Positions 17,015 through 24,123 of a stretch of DNA of 25,863 bases are shown here, in pieces; the first letter of the stretch is position 1; every line of letters starts with the position of its first letter. The DNA is taken from contig JAWXCM010000448.1 in the NCBI GenBank assembly GCA_034408745.1, positions 1 to 25,863 of the forward strand, written 5' to 3'. The DNA is from JAWXCM01 sp034408745 (lineage in GTDB: Bacteria > Acidobacteriota > Terriglobia > Bryobacterales > Bryobacteraceae). The position numbers were made by a program, and so were the translations under genes. The notes under the pieces are model-generated. The model was not told the DNA's origin, searched no databases, and saw only the letters and a program-made list of their open reading frames with translations.

Positions 17015-20000
17015 ATGTCGCGATATCTTGCAGTGGCTCTTGCAGCCGTGCTGGCAATGTTGCCAGTTGCCGCTCAGCAGGGCAGGGGAACAATTTCCGG
17101 AACCATCACGGACGCTACCGGCGCCACGGTTCCGGCAGCGGCGGTTCGCATCGTTAATACAGGTACAAACGCCACCACCACGGTCAACTCCAACGAAGAA
17201 GGCTACTTCACAGCTCCGGCCGTTCCGATTGGCGTGTATAACGTAACTGTTGAAAAGACAGGGTTTAAGCGCGTAACTCAGAGTAACGTCACGCTTCAGG
17301 TGGACGGGCGCATTTCGCTGACACTAAAGATGGAAGTCGGCACGACGGCCGAATCTATTGAGGTGACCGGCGAAGCGCCGCTTGTCGACGTGGGCAGCGC
17401 GACGGTCGGAAAGGTGATCGAAAACCGGCGCATCACGGATTTGCCGCTCAACGGTCGAAACGCACTTGCTCTGGTGATGTTGACTCCCGGCGTGAAATCG
17501 CAGGCGGGGCCCACCAACAGCGGCTTCGTCGACCGAGGCACCGCGCTGTCGGCGATCAGCATCAATGGCGGACCCAGTTCGCTGAACAGCTTCGTGCTTG
17601 ACGGCGGCAACAACAACAGCGCGTTTCTCGCCGACGTGAACGTCAACCCGACGGTCGACGCAGTGGAGGAGTTCAAAGTGCAGTCGAACACCATGTCGGC
17701 CGAGTTCGGCTTCACAGCCGGTGGCGTGGTTAACATTGTCACCAGGAGTGGCACCAACCAGTTCCACGGCACCGGAACCTACTTCATCCGGAACGACGCA
17801 TTCGACGCGCGGCGCGCCTACACGGCCTTCAAGGAGCCGTTCCGGTATCACCAGTACGGCGCGACCGTCGGCGGCCCGGTGCTACTGCCGAAGATTTACA
17901 ACGGCAAGAACAAGACGTTCTTCTTCTTCAACTACGAAGGCTGGAAGAACAAGCGGAATCGCTCCAACATCCTGAGCGTGCCGCTCGCCGAACAGCGCGC
18001 GGGCAACTTCTCCAACCTGCGCAACGCCAACGGCTCGCTGATTCCCATCTACGACCCGGCCACCACGGCGGCCAATCCGGGCGGCTCCGGCTTCGTGCGG
18101 CAGCAGTTCCCGGGCAACATCATCCCCACCAACCGGCTGGATCCGGTGTCGCAGAAGATGCTGCAGTTCATCCCGCTGCCGAACCAGGCGCCGTCGAATC
18201 CGTTCACCTTCTCCAACAACTGGATTGGCCAGGTGAGCGAGAAGCGCGACATGAATCAGTACACCACCAAGGGCGACCACCGGTTCTCCGACAAGAACTC
18301 GATGAGCGTCCGGTACCTGTACTACAAGCACTTCAATGACAACGGGCTGGCCGGTGCACTGCCTGACCCGAACGTGCGCGCGCGGCTCGACAACTACCTG
18401 AACTACAACATCCTGGCGAGCGACATCCACACCTTCACTCCGACGGTGCTCAACGAGTTCCGCGTGGGCGTGACGCGGCAGACGTTCCCGTTCACCGCCT
18501 TCAGCTTTGGCCAGGACTGGCCGTCGAAACTCGGGCTGCCTTCCACCATCCCCGGGGACACTCTGCCTCGCATCGACGCCGGACTCCCGGGCTTTGGCGC
18601 GTTTACGGTCGGCCTCCGCGGCGGTACCACGTGGCAGTTCTTCGACATGGCGACCAAAATCGTCGGCGGCCACACCCTGAAGGGCGGCTTCGACTTCCGT
18701 GTGCAGCAGGCGAACAACTATCAGCGCGAAGTGCCGTCGGGGCAGTTCAACTTCCCGGCGGGCCTGACCGGCAATCCGCAAAGCCCGGCGGGCACCGGCA
18801 GCCAGTTCGCCACCTTCGTCCTTGGCGCGGTCGGCACCGCTTCCCAGATTCGCTATGCGGGTGAAAGCCAGGCGGGGAAATCGTACAGCCTCTTCTTCCA
18901 GGACGACTGGAAGGTGTCGCGGCGCCTGACGCTCAACCTCGGACTGCGCTGGGATCACCAGACGCCTCCGATTGAGCGCAACGGCGGCACCTCAACTTTC
19001 AGCCCCACGCTGACCAATCCGCTGACCGGCCTTCCCGGTCGCATGACCTACGCCAGAAAGGACTATGGCGACACGTACCTGGAGCCGCAGTATAAGGACT
19101 TCGGCCCCCGCTTCGGCTTCGCCTACGATCTTCTGGGTAACGGCAAGACGATCCTGCGCGGCGGTTACAGCATATTCTACCCGCAGATCTTTTACCGCGA
19201 CTTCTTCGGCGCCACCGCCGGTTTTGCCAACACCGCCACGTCCTACCTGCCGCCCAACAACAACGCCAACCTGCCCGCCTTCAACTTCAAGGACGGCTAC
19301 CCTGCCCCGTTTGCCGAGCCCCTCGGATCGTCGCTCGGACCGAGCTTCCTGATCAGCCAGGGCGTCAACTGGGATCAGGCCAATGAGAAGACTCCGCGCT
19401 CCCAGCAATGGACCATGTCCATCCAGCAGCAACTTCCGGGCAGGTGGCTGATCGACGCGGCCTACAGCGCCAACAAGGGCACCCATCTTCCGGCGAGCGG
19501 CTACGACTACAACCAGCTGGACCCGCAGTACAACTCGCTCGGACTGGCCCTGCAGGATCAGGTTCCGAACCCGAACGCAGGGCGGGTCGCCGGCGCTCTC
19601 GGCGGTGCCACCATCAGCCGCTCGCAGTCCCTGCGTCCGTTCCCGTACTACACGTCGGTGAACGTGCGCGTTCCCCGGTCGGGCAGCTCGATCTACCATG
19701 CGTTTCTTCTGAGCGTGGAAAAACGGCTGTCGAACGGGTTCGCCGTGATGGCGTCCTACACTTTCGCCAAGCTGATCAGTGACAGCGCGATTGTGCCGTC
19801 GAACTTTGGTGCGGTGGAAGTCGGCAGCGACAATGGCTACCAAAACGGCAAGTACAACCGCGCGGCGGAGCGCAGTGTCGACCCGACCGACGTTTCCAAC
19901 CGTCTGGTGGTCAGCGGCATTTACGAACTGCCGTTCGGCAAGGGCAAAGCCTTCCTCTCCGGCAACCGGTTCGCCGACAAAGTTGTGGGCGGCTGGCAGT

Positions 20001-20440
20001 TGAACCTTATCTCCACGCTGCAGGGCGGTTTGCCGCTCGTCATCCGTGGTGCGAACAACAACCTCGCGAACCGGCCGAACTCGACCGGTCAAAGCGCGAA
20101 GCTCGACAACCCGACACCGGAGCGCTGGTTTAACACCGACGTGTTCGTCAATCCGCCGAATTTCACGTTCGGTAACGTTGGCCGGGCGCTGCCCGACGTT
20201 CGCGGCCCTGGAATCGTCAACTTCGACGTTTCGGCCATCAAGGACACGCGGATTCTGGAAAAGCTGAAAGTCCAGTTCCGCGCCGAGATGTTCAACGTCT
20301 TCAACCACACCAACTACGGCAATCCCGGGACGGGCTTTTCTGCTGGACCGGATGGCCGAAACCAGAGCGCGACATTCGGACTGATCACCTCAGCCCGCGA
20401 TCCGCGCATCATCCAGTTTGGCGCCCGCCTGATCTTCTGA
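17015..20440 (+). CDS. TonB-dependent receptor-like outer-membrane protein, Oar type
   Basis: This is a large outer-membrane beta-barrel protein of 1141 aa, expected to import or bind a ligand using TonB energy, or to act as an Oar-like export or adhesion protein. The ATG at 17015 follows AGAGAGGG; an in-frame start at 16964 would overlap the previous gene and bury the signal peptide, so it was not used. Residues 1-20 are a signal peptide. Residues ~23-105 are a carboxypeptidase-regulatory-like Ig domain (GTISGTITDATGATVPAAAV). A plug follows (VIENRRITDLPLNGRNALAL, INGGPSSLNSFVLDGGNNN). The barrel runs to the C-terminal strand ending in phenylalanine (FGARLIF), as needed for BAM recognition. 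The substrate is unknown. This family is greatly expanded in Solibacter-type acidobacteria. Confidence 0.93.
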   Translation: MSRYLAVALAAVLAMLPVAAQQGRGTISGTITDATGATVPAAAVRIVNTGTNATTTVNSNEEGYFTAPAVPIGVYNVTVEKTGFKRVTQSNVTLQVDGRISLTLKMEVGTTAESIEVTGEAPLVDVGSATVGKVIENRRITDLPLNGRNALALVMLTPGVKSQAGPTNSGFVDRGTALSAISINGGPSSLNSFVLDGGNNNSAFLADVNVNPTVDAVEEFKVQSNTMSAEFGFTAGGVVNIVTRSGTNQFHGTGTYFIRNDAFDARRAYTAFKEPFRYHQYGATVGGPVLLPKIYNGKNKTFFFFNYEGWKNKRNRSNILSVPLAEQRAGNFSNLRNANGSLIPIYDPATTAANPGGSGFVRQQFPGNIIPTNRLDPVSQKMLQFIPLPNQAPSNPFTFSNNWIGQVSEKRDMNQYTTKGDHRFSDKNSMSVRYLYYKHFNDNGLAGALPDPNVRARLDNYLNYNILASDIHTFTPTVLNEFRVGVTRQTFPFTAFSFGQDWPSKLGLPSTIPGDTLPRIDAGLPGFGAFTVGLRGGTTWQFFDMATKIVGGHTLKGGFDFRVQQANNYQREVPSGQFNFPAGLTGNPQSPAGTGSQFATFVLGAVGTASQIRYAGESQAGKSYSLFFQDDWKVSRRLTLNLGLRWDHQTPPIERNGGTSTFSPTLTNPLTGLPGRMTYARKDYGDTYLEPQYKDFGPRFGFAYDLLGNGKTILRGGYSIFYPQIFYRDFFGATAGFANTATSYLPPNNNANLPAFNFKDGYPAPFAEPLGSSLGPSFLISQGVNWDQANEKTPRSQQWTMSIQQQLPGRWLIDAAYSANKGTHLPASGYDYNQLDPQYNSLGLALQDQVPNPNAGRVAGALGGATISRSQSLRPFPYYTSVNVRVPRSGSSIYHAFLLSVEKRLSNGFAVMASYTFAKLISDSAIVPSNFGAVEVGSDNGYQNGKYNRAAERSVDPTDVSNRLVVSGIYELPFGKGKAFLSGNRFADKVVGGWQLNLISTLQGGLPLVIRGANNNLANRPNSTGQSAKLDNPTPERWFNTDVFVNPPNFTFGNVGRALPDVRGPGIVNFDVSAIKDTRILEKLKVQFRAEMFNVFNHTNYGNPGTGFSAGPDGRNQSATFGLITSARDPRIIQFGARLIF

Positions 20441-20449
20441 GATGTATGC

Positions 20450-20479
20450 GGGGCAGATTCCAAAAACGGGATCTGTCCC
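20450..20479. terminator. 12-bp hairpin after the receptor gene (terminator or REP-like)
   Basis: Positions 20450-20461 pair with 20468-20479 (two G-U wobbles on the plus strand) around an AAAAAC loop. It starts 9 bp after the receptor stop, and the trailing sequence ATTTCTCTCC is only weakly T-rich. The stem GGGGCAGAT/ATCTGTCCC resembles dispersed intergenic palindromes. It could be a weak terminator or a REP-type element. Confidence 0.5.
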
Positions 20480-20501
20480 ATTTCTCTCCTGCAATCTGTC
20501 G

Positions 20502-20507
20502 TACAAT
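20502..20507 (+). promoter_or_regulatory. Putative -10 box of the SDR gene (leaderless)
   Basis: TACAAT lies 7 nt before the ATG at 20515, with no Shine-Dalgarno between. The -35 region is not convincing. Confidence 0.45.
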
Positions 20508-20514
20508 CGGTTAA

Positions 20515-21270
20515 ATGCAAGTTACTCCGTTTCGCCTCGACGGGCGGACCGCAATGGTCACCGGCGGGGCAAGTGGCATTGGTGCGTCGATTTGCAGCGT
20601 TTTCGCGGCTGCCGGTGCAGACGTAATCGTGGCCGATCTCGATCTCTTGGGTGCGCAGTCGCTGGCATCGACTTTGCCGGGCAACGCCCGAGCCGTTACG
20701 TGCGACATCACCAGCCCCGAATCCCTCGCCGAAGCCTTCTCCACCATCCCAAAACTGGACTGTCTTGTAAATAATGCGGGAATCGGCCTGGTGGGGGGCG
20801 TAGAAGACACAGAATTAGGTGACTTTCAGCGGCTCCTCAACGTCAATATAACTGGAGCCTACCTTACAACTAAGCAGGCAATTCCGCTACTGCTGGCGAG
20901 TCACGGGTCGATCATCAATCTGGGGTCGGTGGCCGGGCTGGTTGGGATTAAGAAGCGGTTTGCGTACTGCGCGACGAAGGGGGCGATTGTCGCCATGTCC
21001 CTTCAACTCGCGGTCGAGTACGCCAAAGAGATTCGTGTGAACTGTATCTGCCCCGGAACTGTGGACACTCCCTTCGTCGAGGGTTACCTGGAAAAATATC
21101 ATAAACATGAGAAAGATTCCGTCCGGGAACAACTAAATCAAAGACAGCCTGTCGGCCGGCTCGGTAAGCCGGAAGAGATTGCGTATCTGGCGCTTTACCT
21201 GGCTTCTGATGAGGCCGGGTTTACAACTGGAAGCGTGATTACGATTGATGGCGGATGGACAGCGGCTTAA
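20515..21270 (+). CDS. Short-chain dehydrogenase/reductase (classical SDR)
   Basis: This is a 251-aa cytosolic NAD(P)-dependent oxidoreductase. The nucleotide-binding motif TGGASGIG is at 16-23 and NNAG at 86-89. The catalytic set is N111, S138, Y151 and K155 (YCATK), all present. The acidic D41 after the second strand (IVADLD) favours NAD over NADP. The C-terminal half (REQLNQRQPVGRLGKPEEIA, YLASDEAGFTTGSVITIDGGW) resembles sugar-acid dehydrogenases such as 2-keto-3-deoxy-L-fuconate dehydrogenase and BDH2-like enzymes; this subfamily call is tentative. It stands alone between a receptor gene and a PBP gene, with no sugar-acid pathway genes next to it. No ribosome site precedes the ATG, in line with a leaderless mRNA. 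Confidence 0.93.
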   Translation: MQVTPFRLDGRTAMVTGGASGIGASICSVFAAAGADVIVADLDLLGAQSLASTLPGNARAVTCDITSPESLAEAFSTIPKLDCLVNNAGIGLVGGVEDTELGDFQRLLNVNITGAYLTTKQAIPLLLASHGSIINLGSVAGLVGIKKRFAYCATKGAIVAMSLQLAVEYAKEIRVNCICPGTVDTPFVEGYLEKYHKHEKDSVREQLNQRQPVGRLGKPEEIAYLALYLASDEAGFTTGSVITIDGGWTAA

Positions 21271-21310
21271 GTTGTGGTGCTGTGCCGCCGATGTACAAAA
21301 TGTTGGGTAC

Positions 21311-21339
21311 TTGACGCAACTCGCTAAGTCGTAGAAAAT
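21311..21339 (+). promoter_or_regulatory. Putative promoter of the PBP gene
   Basis: TTGACG (five of six to TTGACA) at 21311-21316 and GAAAAT at 21334-21339 are 17 nt apart. This would give a leader of about 100 nt before the ATG at 21449, which includes three ATGTAG repeats (21364, 21377, 21420). Confidence 0.4.
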
Positions 21340-21377
21340 AGGCGAGAACATTCTGTGCTCGAAATGTAGCGCAAGGA

Positions 21378-21391
21378 TGTAGCGGCACTGT
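21378..21391. repeat. Second copy of the 14-bp sequence at 7654
   Basis: TGTAGCGGCACTGT is repeated here, followed by TGGCCCGAAC. It lies in the spacer before the PBP gene, in the same orientation relative to the downstream plus-strand gene as the first copy. Confidence 0.35.
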
Positions 21392-21448
21392 TGGCCCGAA
21401 CGTCAGAGTGAGCGACCGAATGTAGAGCGAGAACTGGAACCAGACAGA

Positions 21449-22732
21449 ATGAAGCAAATCCTGACCGCCCCTCGACTTCTGATCCTCTTGCTGGCCATTT
21501 CCCTTACAGCCACAGCCGCGTTTGCGGCGACGAAGAAGCGCTCCGCCAAGGTGCCTCAGCGCTCAGCGACGACTAAATCGCGGACCGCTTCCGCTTCCTC
21601 CGCGAAGAAAGGCAGCAAGCCGACTGCCAAAACTACGGCCAAAACTCCGGCTGTGAAGAGCAAGGCTACAACCTCAAAGCTGAAGGGCGCGGCCGCGCGC
21701 CGGGTTGTGGCGAGCACGCGAGCCCGGTCGAACTTCGTCGCCGGCGGTCCGTGGCTGGAGCCGACCTTCGCAGACTCGACCACGGGCGACATGATCGACG
21801 GTGAGGATCTGACGGTACGGCGCGCCGCAGTCGACGCGCTGGGGGCATTCAACGGAAGCGTGGTTGTGGTCGACCCCCAGACGGGTCGCATTCTGACGAT
21901 TGTCAACCAGAAGGTCGCGTTTTCCGCCGGATTTCAGCCCTGCTCCACTGTCAAGGTATACGCTGCTCTCGCGGGTCTTCAGGAAGGCATTATCGACCGC
22001 AGCACGCGGCAGAAACTGTACGGCCGTGTGACTATGAACCTGACCGACGCGCTGGCGAAATCGAACAATCCGTACTTCGCCAACATCGGCACCAAACTGG
22101 GTTACGAGAAGGTGGCGCATTACGCGAAGATGCTCGGACTGGGCGAGAAGGCCGGTTTGAACATCGATCACGAGCAGCCGGGATACTTCAACGACGGTCC
22201 CCCCAAATTCGGCGGAATGGGCATGATGACCAGCTTCGGAGAGGGCATCAAGCTGACGCCTCTGCAGCTGGCTTCAGTAATGTCGGCCATTGCGAATGGC
22301 GGAACGCTGTACTATCTGCAGTACCCGAAATCGCAGGCCGAAGCCGACGCGCTCTCGCCAAAGGTAAAGCGCCACCTGCCAATTCAGAATCTGATTCCGG
22401 AAATGACTCCCGGGATGCTGGGTGCGACCGAGTACGGAACGGCTCGCCGCGCCGCTTATGATCCGAACGAGCCGATCTTCGGCAAAACCGGTACCTGCAC
22501 GGACCGCGACACGCCCACGCACCTTGGATGGTTCGGATCGTTCCAGGAAGTGAACGGCCGCAAACTGGCCGTCGTGGTCCTGCTGACCGGCGGACGCTAC
22601 GTGAACGGGCCGGCAGCCTCCGGCGTCGCGGGGCAGATCTACCGCACGCTGGCGCAGCAGAAGACCACGGCCTCGGCGTCAATGCCGTCGCCCATGGAGA
22701 CTGCGACGCTTACGACTCCGGTGTCCTGGTAA
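21449..22732 (+). CDS. Stand-alone penicillin-binding transpeptidase with Lys/Ala-rich basic N-terminus
   Basis: This is a 427-aa serine acyl-transferase of the penicillin-binding protein transpeptidase fold, acting on peptidoglycan in the periplasm (it may instead resemble a class D beta-lactamase or BlaR sensor domain). All three active-site motifs are present: S166-T-V-K169, S205-N-N207 and K346-T-G348. Residues 1-26 form a signal peptide or membrane anchor (LLILLLAISLTATAAFA). Residues ~27-95 are a low-complexity Lys/Ala/Ser/Thr segment (KKRSAKVPQRSATTKSRTAS and similar) that resembles histone H1 tails. No PBP dimerisation or glycosyltransferase domain is present, so it is shorter than PBP2/FtsI. 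The basic arm may bind anionic wall polymers (inference). A very strong terminator follows. Confidence 0.9.
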   Translation: MKQILTAPRLLILLLAISLTATAAFAATKKRSAKVPQRSATTKSRTASASSAKKGSKPTAKTTAKTPAVKSKATTSKLKGAAARRVVASTRARSNFVAGGPWLEPTFADSTTGDMIDGEDLTVRRAAVDALGAFNGSVVVVDPQTGRILTIVNQKVAFSAGFQPCSTVKVYAALAGLQEGIIDRSTRQKLYGRVTMNLTDALAKSNNPYFANIGTKLGYEKVAHYAKMLGLGEKAGLNIDHEQPGYFNDGPPKFGGMGMMTSFGEGIKLTPLQLASVMSAIANGGTLYYLQYPKSQAEADALSPKVKRHLPIQNLIPEMTPGMLGATEYGTARRAAYDPNEPIFGKTGTCTDRDTPTHLGWFGSFQEVNGRKLAVVVLLTGGRYVNGPAASGVAGQIYRTLAQQKTTASASMPSPMETATLTTPVSW

Positions 22733-22753
22733 TATCACCCTCCTTAACACCTG

Positions 22754-22790
22754 CATAGGGCCGGTCCCGGTGGACCGGCCCTATGTTTTT
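22754..22790 (+). terminator. Strong intrinsic terminator of the PBP gene
   Basis: A perfect 14-bp stem (22754-22767 with 22772-22785) with a CGGT loop is followed by TTTTT. It begins 21 bp after the PBP stop and isolates it from the next gene. Confidence 0.95.
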
Positions 22791-22833
22791 CTCCTGCATT
22801 GAGGTGATCTGCGGAGGGTGTGCAGTACCCGCG

Positions 22834-22847
22834 TAACGGTACCGTTA
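22834..22847. promoter_or_regulatory. 14-bp perfect palindrome upstream of the 22854 gene
   Basis: TAACGGTACCGTTA is its own reverse complement. It lies 6 nt before the ATG at 22854, in the short spacer after a terminator, where a dimeric repressor could bind. If the GTG at 22818 were the real start it would be coding, so the site also argues for the later start. Confidence 0.45.
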
Positions 22848-22853
22848 AGAGAG

Positions 22854-24068
22854 ATGTCCGGTGTTCTCTTCCTGCTGGCAAGTGCGGTACTTACCGGGGA
22901 CGCGGGCGCAGACCTTCGCAGCGCCTGCGATACCCGCTCCCCTCTTGTAACCACGCTTGCGGCTGGAACTCCGGTATCTCTCCGTTTCTCCATCAGCGGC
23001 GATGCGGGCACCTGCTACAAGGTGTCCGCCGCCGTCGATGGACAAACCGTTTCCGGCTATGTTCAGGCCGCCAGGCTGAGCGGCACAGATTCCTGGAGGG
23101 CAGCCGTGAACGCCGCGCCGAAGATCACCACGCCGACGCCCGTGGCAGCTCTCACCGATGCAGCCCCGGCGGTTCCGGCCGGACCTGCGCCGCTGATTGA
23201 GGCCACGAAGCTGATGAAGCAGCAGCAACCCAAAGCCGCGCTCGCACTGCTGGAACGGCGGGTCAAGTCGGGCTCTAAAGACTACGACACCCTGGTGATG
23301 GCGGGCATGGCGGCGCGCGCCGCTGACGAGCCCCGGGCCGCGCTCGGGTATCTGCAGGACTCGCAGAAGATTCGCGAGGAAGCCGGCGTCAAGCGCATGC
23401 TGGACGAGGTCCGGCGTGAGGTCGGCGGCGACGCCAGCGCGGAGAGACTGTACAGCAATCACTTTCTGCTGCGTTACGAGGGCGCCACCCTCGATGCCGA
23501 GACGGCTCGCGGCATGCTCGCGGTGCTCGAGGAAGAGTACGCGCGGGTAGCCGGGGAACTGCAGTGCCGCGTCGACGAGCGCATCTCCACCATCGTTCAG
23601 AGTCCCGAAGCGTACCGCTCCAGCGCGGATGCGGCGGAGTGGAGCGGAGGCCTTTTCGATGGCTCGCGCATACGCGTTCCACTGGCCCGTGCCGGAGGGT
23701 TCACCGCCAGTGTTCGCCAGACGTTCACGCATGAGATCGTTCACGCCTGTCTTGGGAGCCTCGGGTCATTCCCCTCCTGGTTCCACGAAGGCATGGCGCA
23801 GTACATCGCCACCGGTCCGTCGAGCCCGGCGCTGGAGCAGAAGGTCCGCAGCCTGCTGCGGAGCGGGCGCATCCCGCGGCTCGTCAACATGAATCAGAAC
23901 TGGGCGCGGCTGAGCACAGAGCACGCGCAGAACGCCTATGCGCATGCCCTGGTAGCGGCCGGCAAGGTGTATGAAATGTACGCGGCCGGTGGAATCGCGA
24001 ATCTGCTCCGGTTTCCCGACCACTTTCCGCGGATTGCGGCAGCCATCGACGCCCGGCTGGTGGAGTAA
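22854..24068 (+). CDS. Exported HExxH metallopeptidase-like protein (peptidase MA type) with SH3-like N-terminus
   Basis: This is a putative exported zinc peptidase of 404 aa. The ATG at 22854 gives a clean signal peptide (MSGVLFLLASAVLTGDAGA); a GTG at 22818 would add 12 residues. Residues ~20-80 look like a bacterial SH3-like domain (TRSPLVTTLAAGTPVSLRF, GQTVSGYVQAARLSG). Residues ~105-195 are helical with TPR-like spacing (AALALLERRVKSGSKDYDTL, AALGYLQDSQKI). The catalytic region has HEIVH at 293-297 (zinc ligands H293 and H297, E294 as base) and WFHEGMAQY, where E312 fits the third ligand of gluzincins. The SH3-like domain may bind cell wall, which would fit the adjacent PBP (inference). 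It is separated from the PBP by a terminator and lies 55 bp before guaB. Confidence 0.85.
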   Translation: MSGVLFLLASAVLTGDAGADLRSACDTRSPLVTTLAAGTPVSLRFSISGDAGTCYKVSAAVDGQTVSGYVQAARLSGTDSWRAAVNAAPKITTPTPVAALTDAAPAVPAGPAPLIEATKLMKQQQPKAALALLERRVKSGSKDYDTLVMAGMAARAADEPRAALGYLQDSQKIREEAGVKRMLDEVRREVGGDASAERLYSNHFLLRYEGATLDAETARGMLAVLEEEYARVAGELQCRVDERISTIVQSPEAYRSSADAAEWSGGLFDGSRIRVPLARAGGFTASVRQTFTHEIVHACLGSLGSFPSWFHEGMAQYIATGPSSPALEQKVRSLLRSGRIPRLVNMNQNWARLSTEHAQNAYAHALVAAGKVYEMYAAGGIANLLRFPDHFPRIAAAIDARLVE

Positions 24069-24123
24069 CATTGCGCCGCCGCCGGTCACCGCGGGCGAGG
24101 TTGCTATTCTGGTTGAATCCACG

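Noticed and set aside
23971..24123. N-terminal extension of GuaB by 51 residues
   Set aside because: It overlaps the preceding gene, and standard GuaB proteins begin at about the ATG at 24124.
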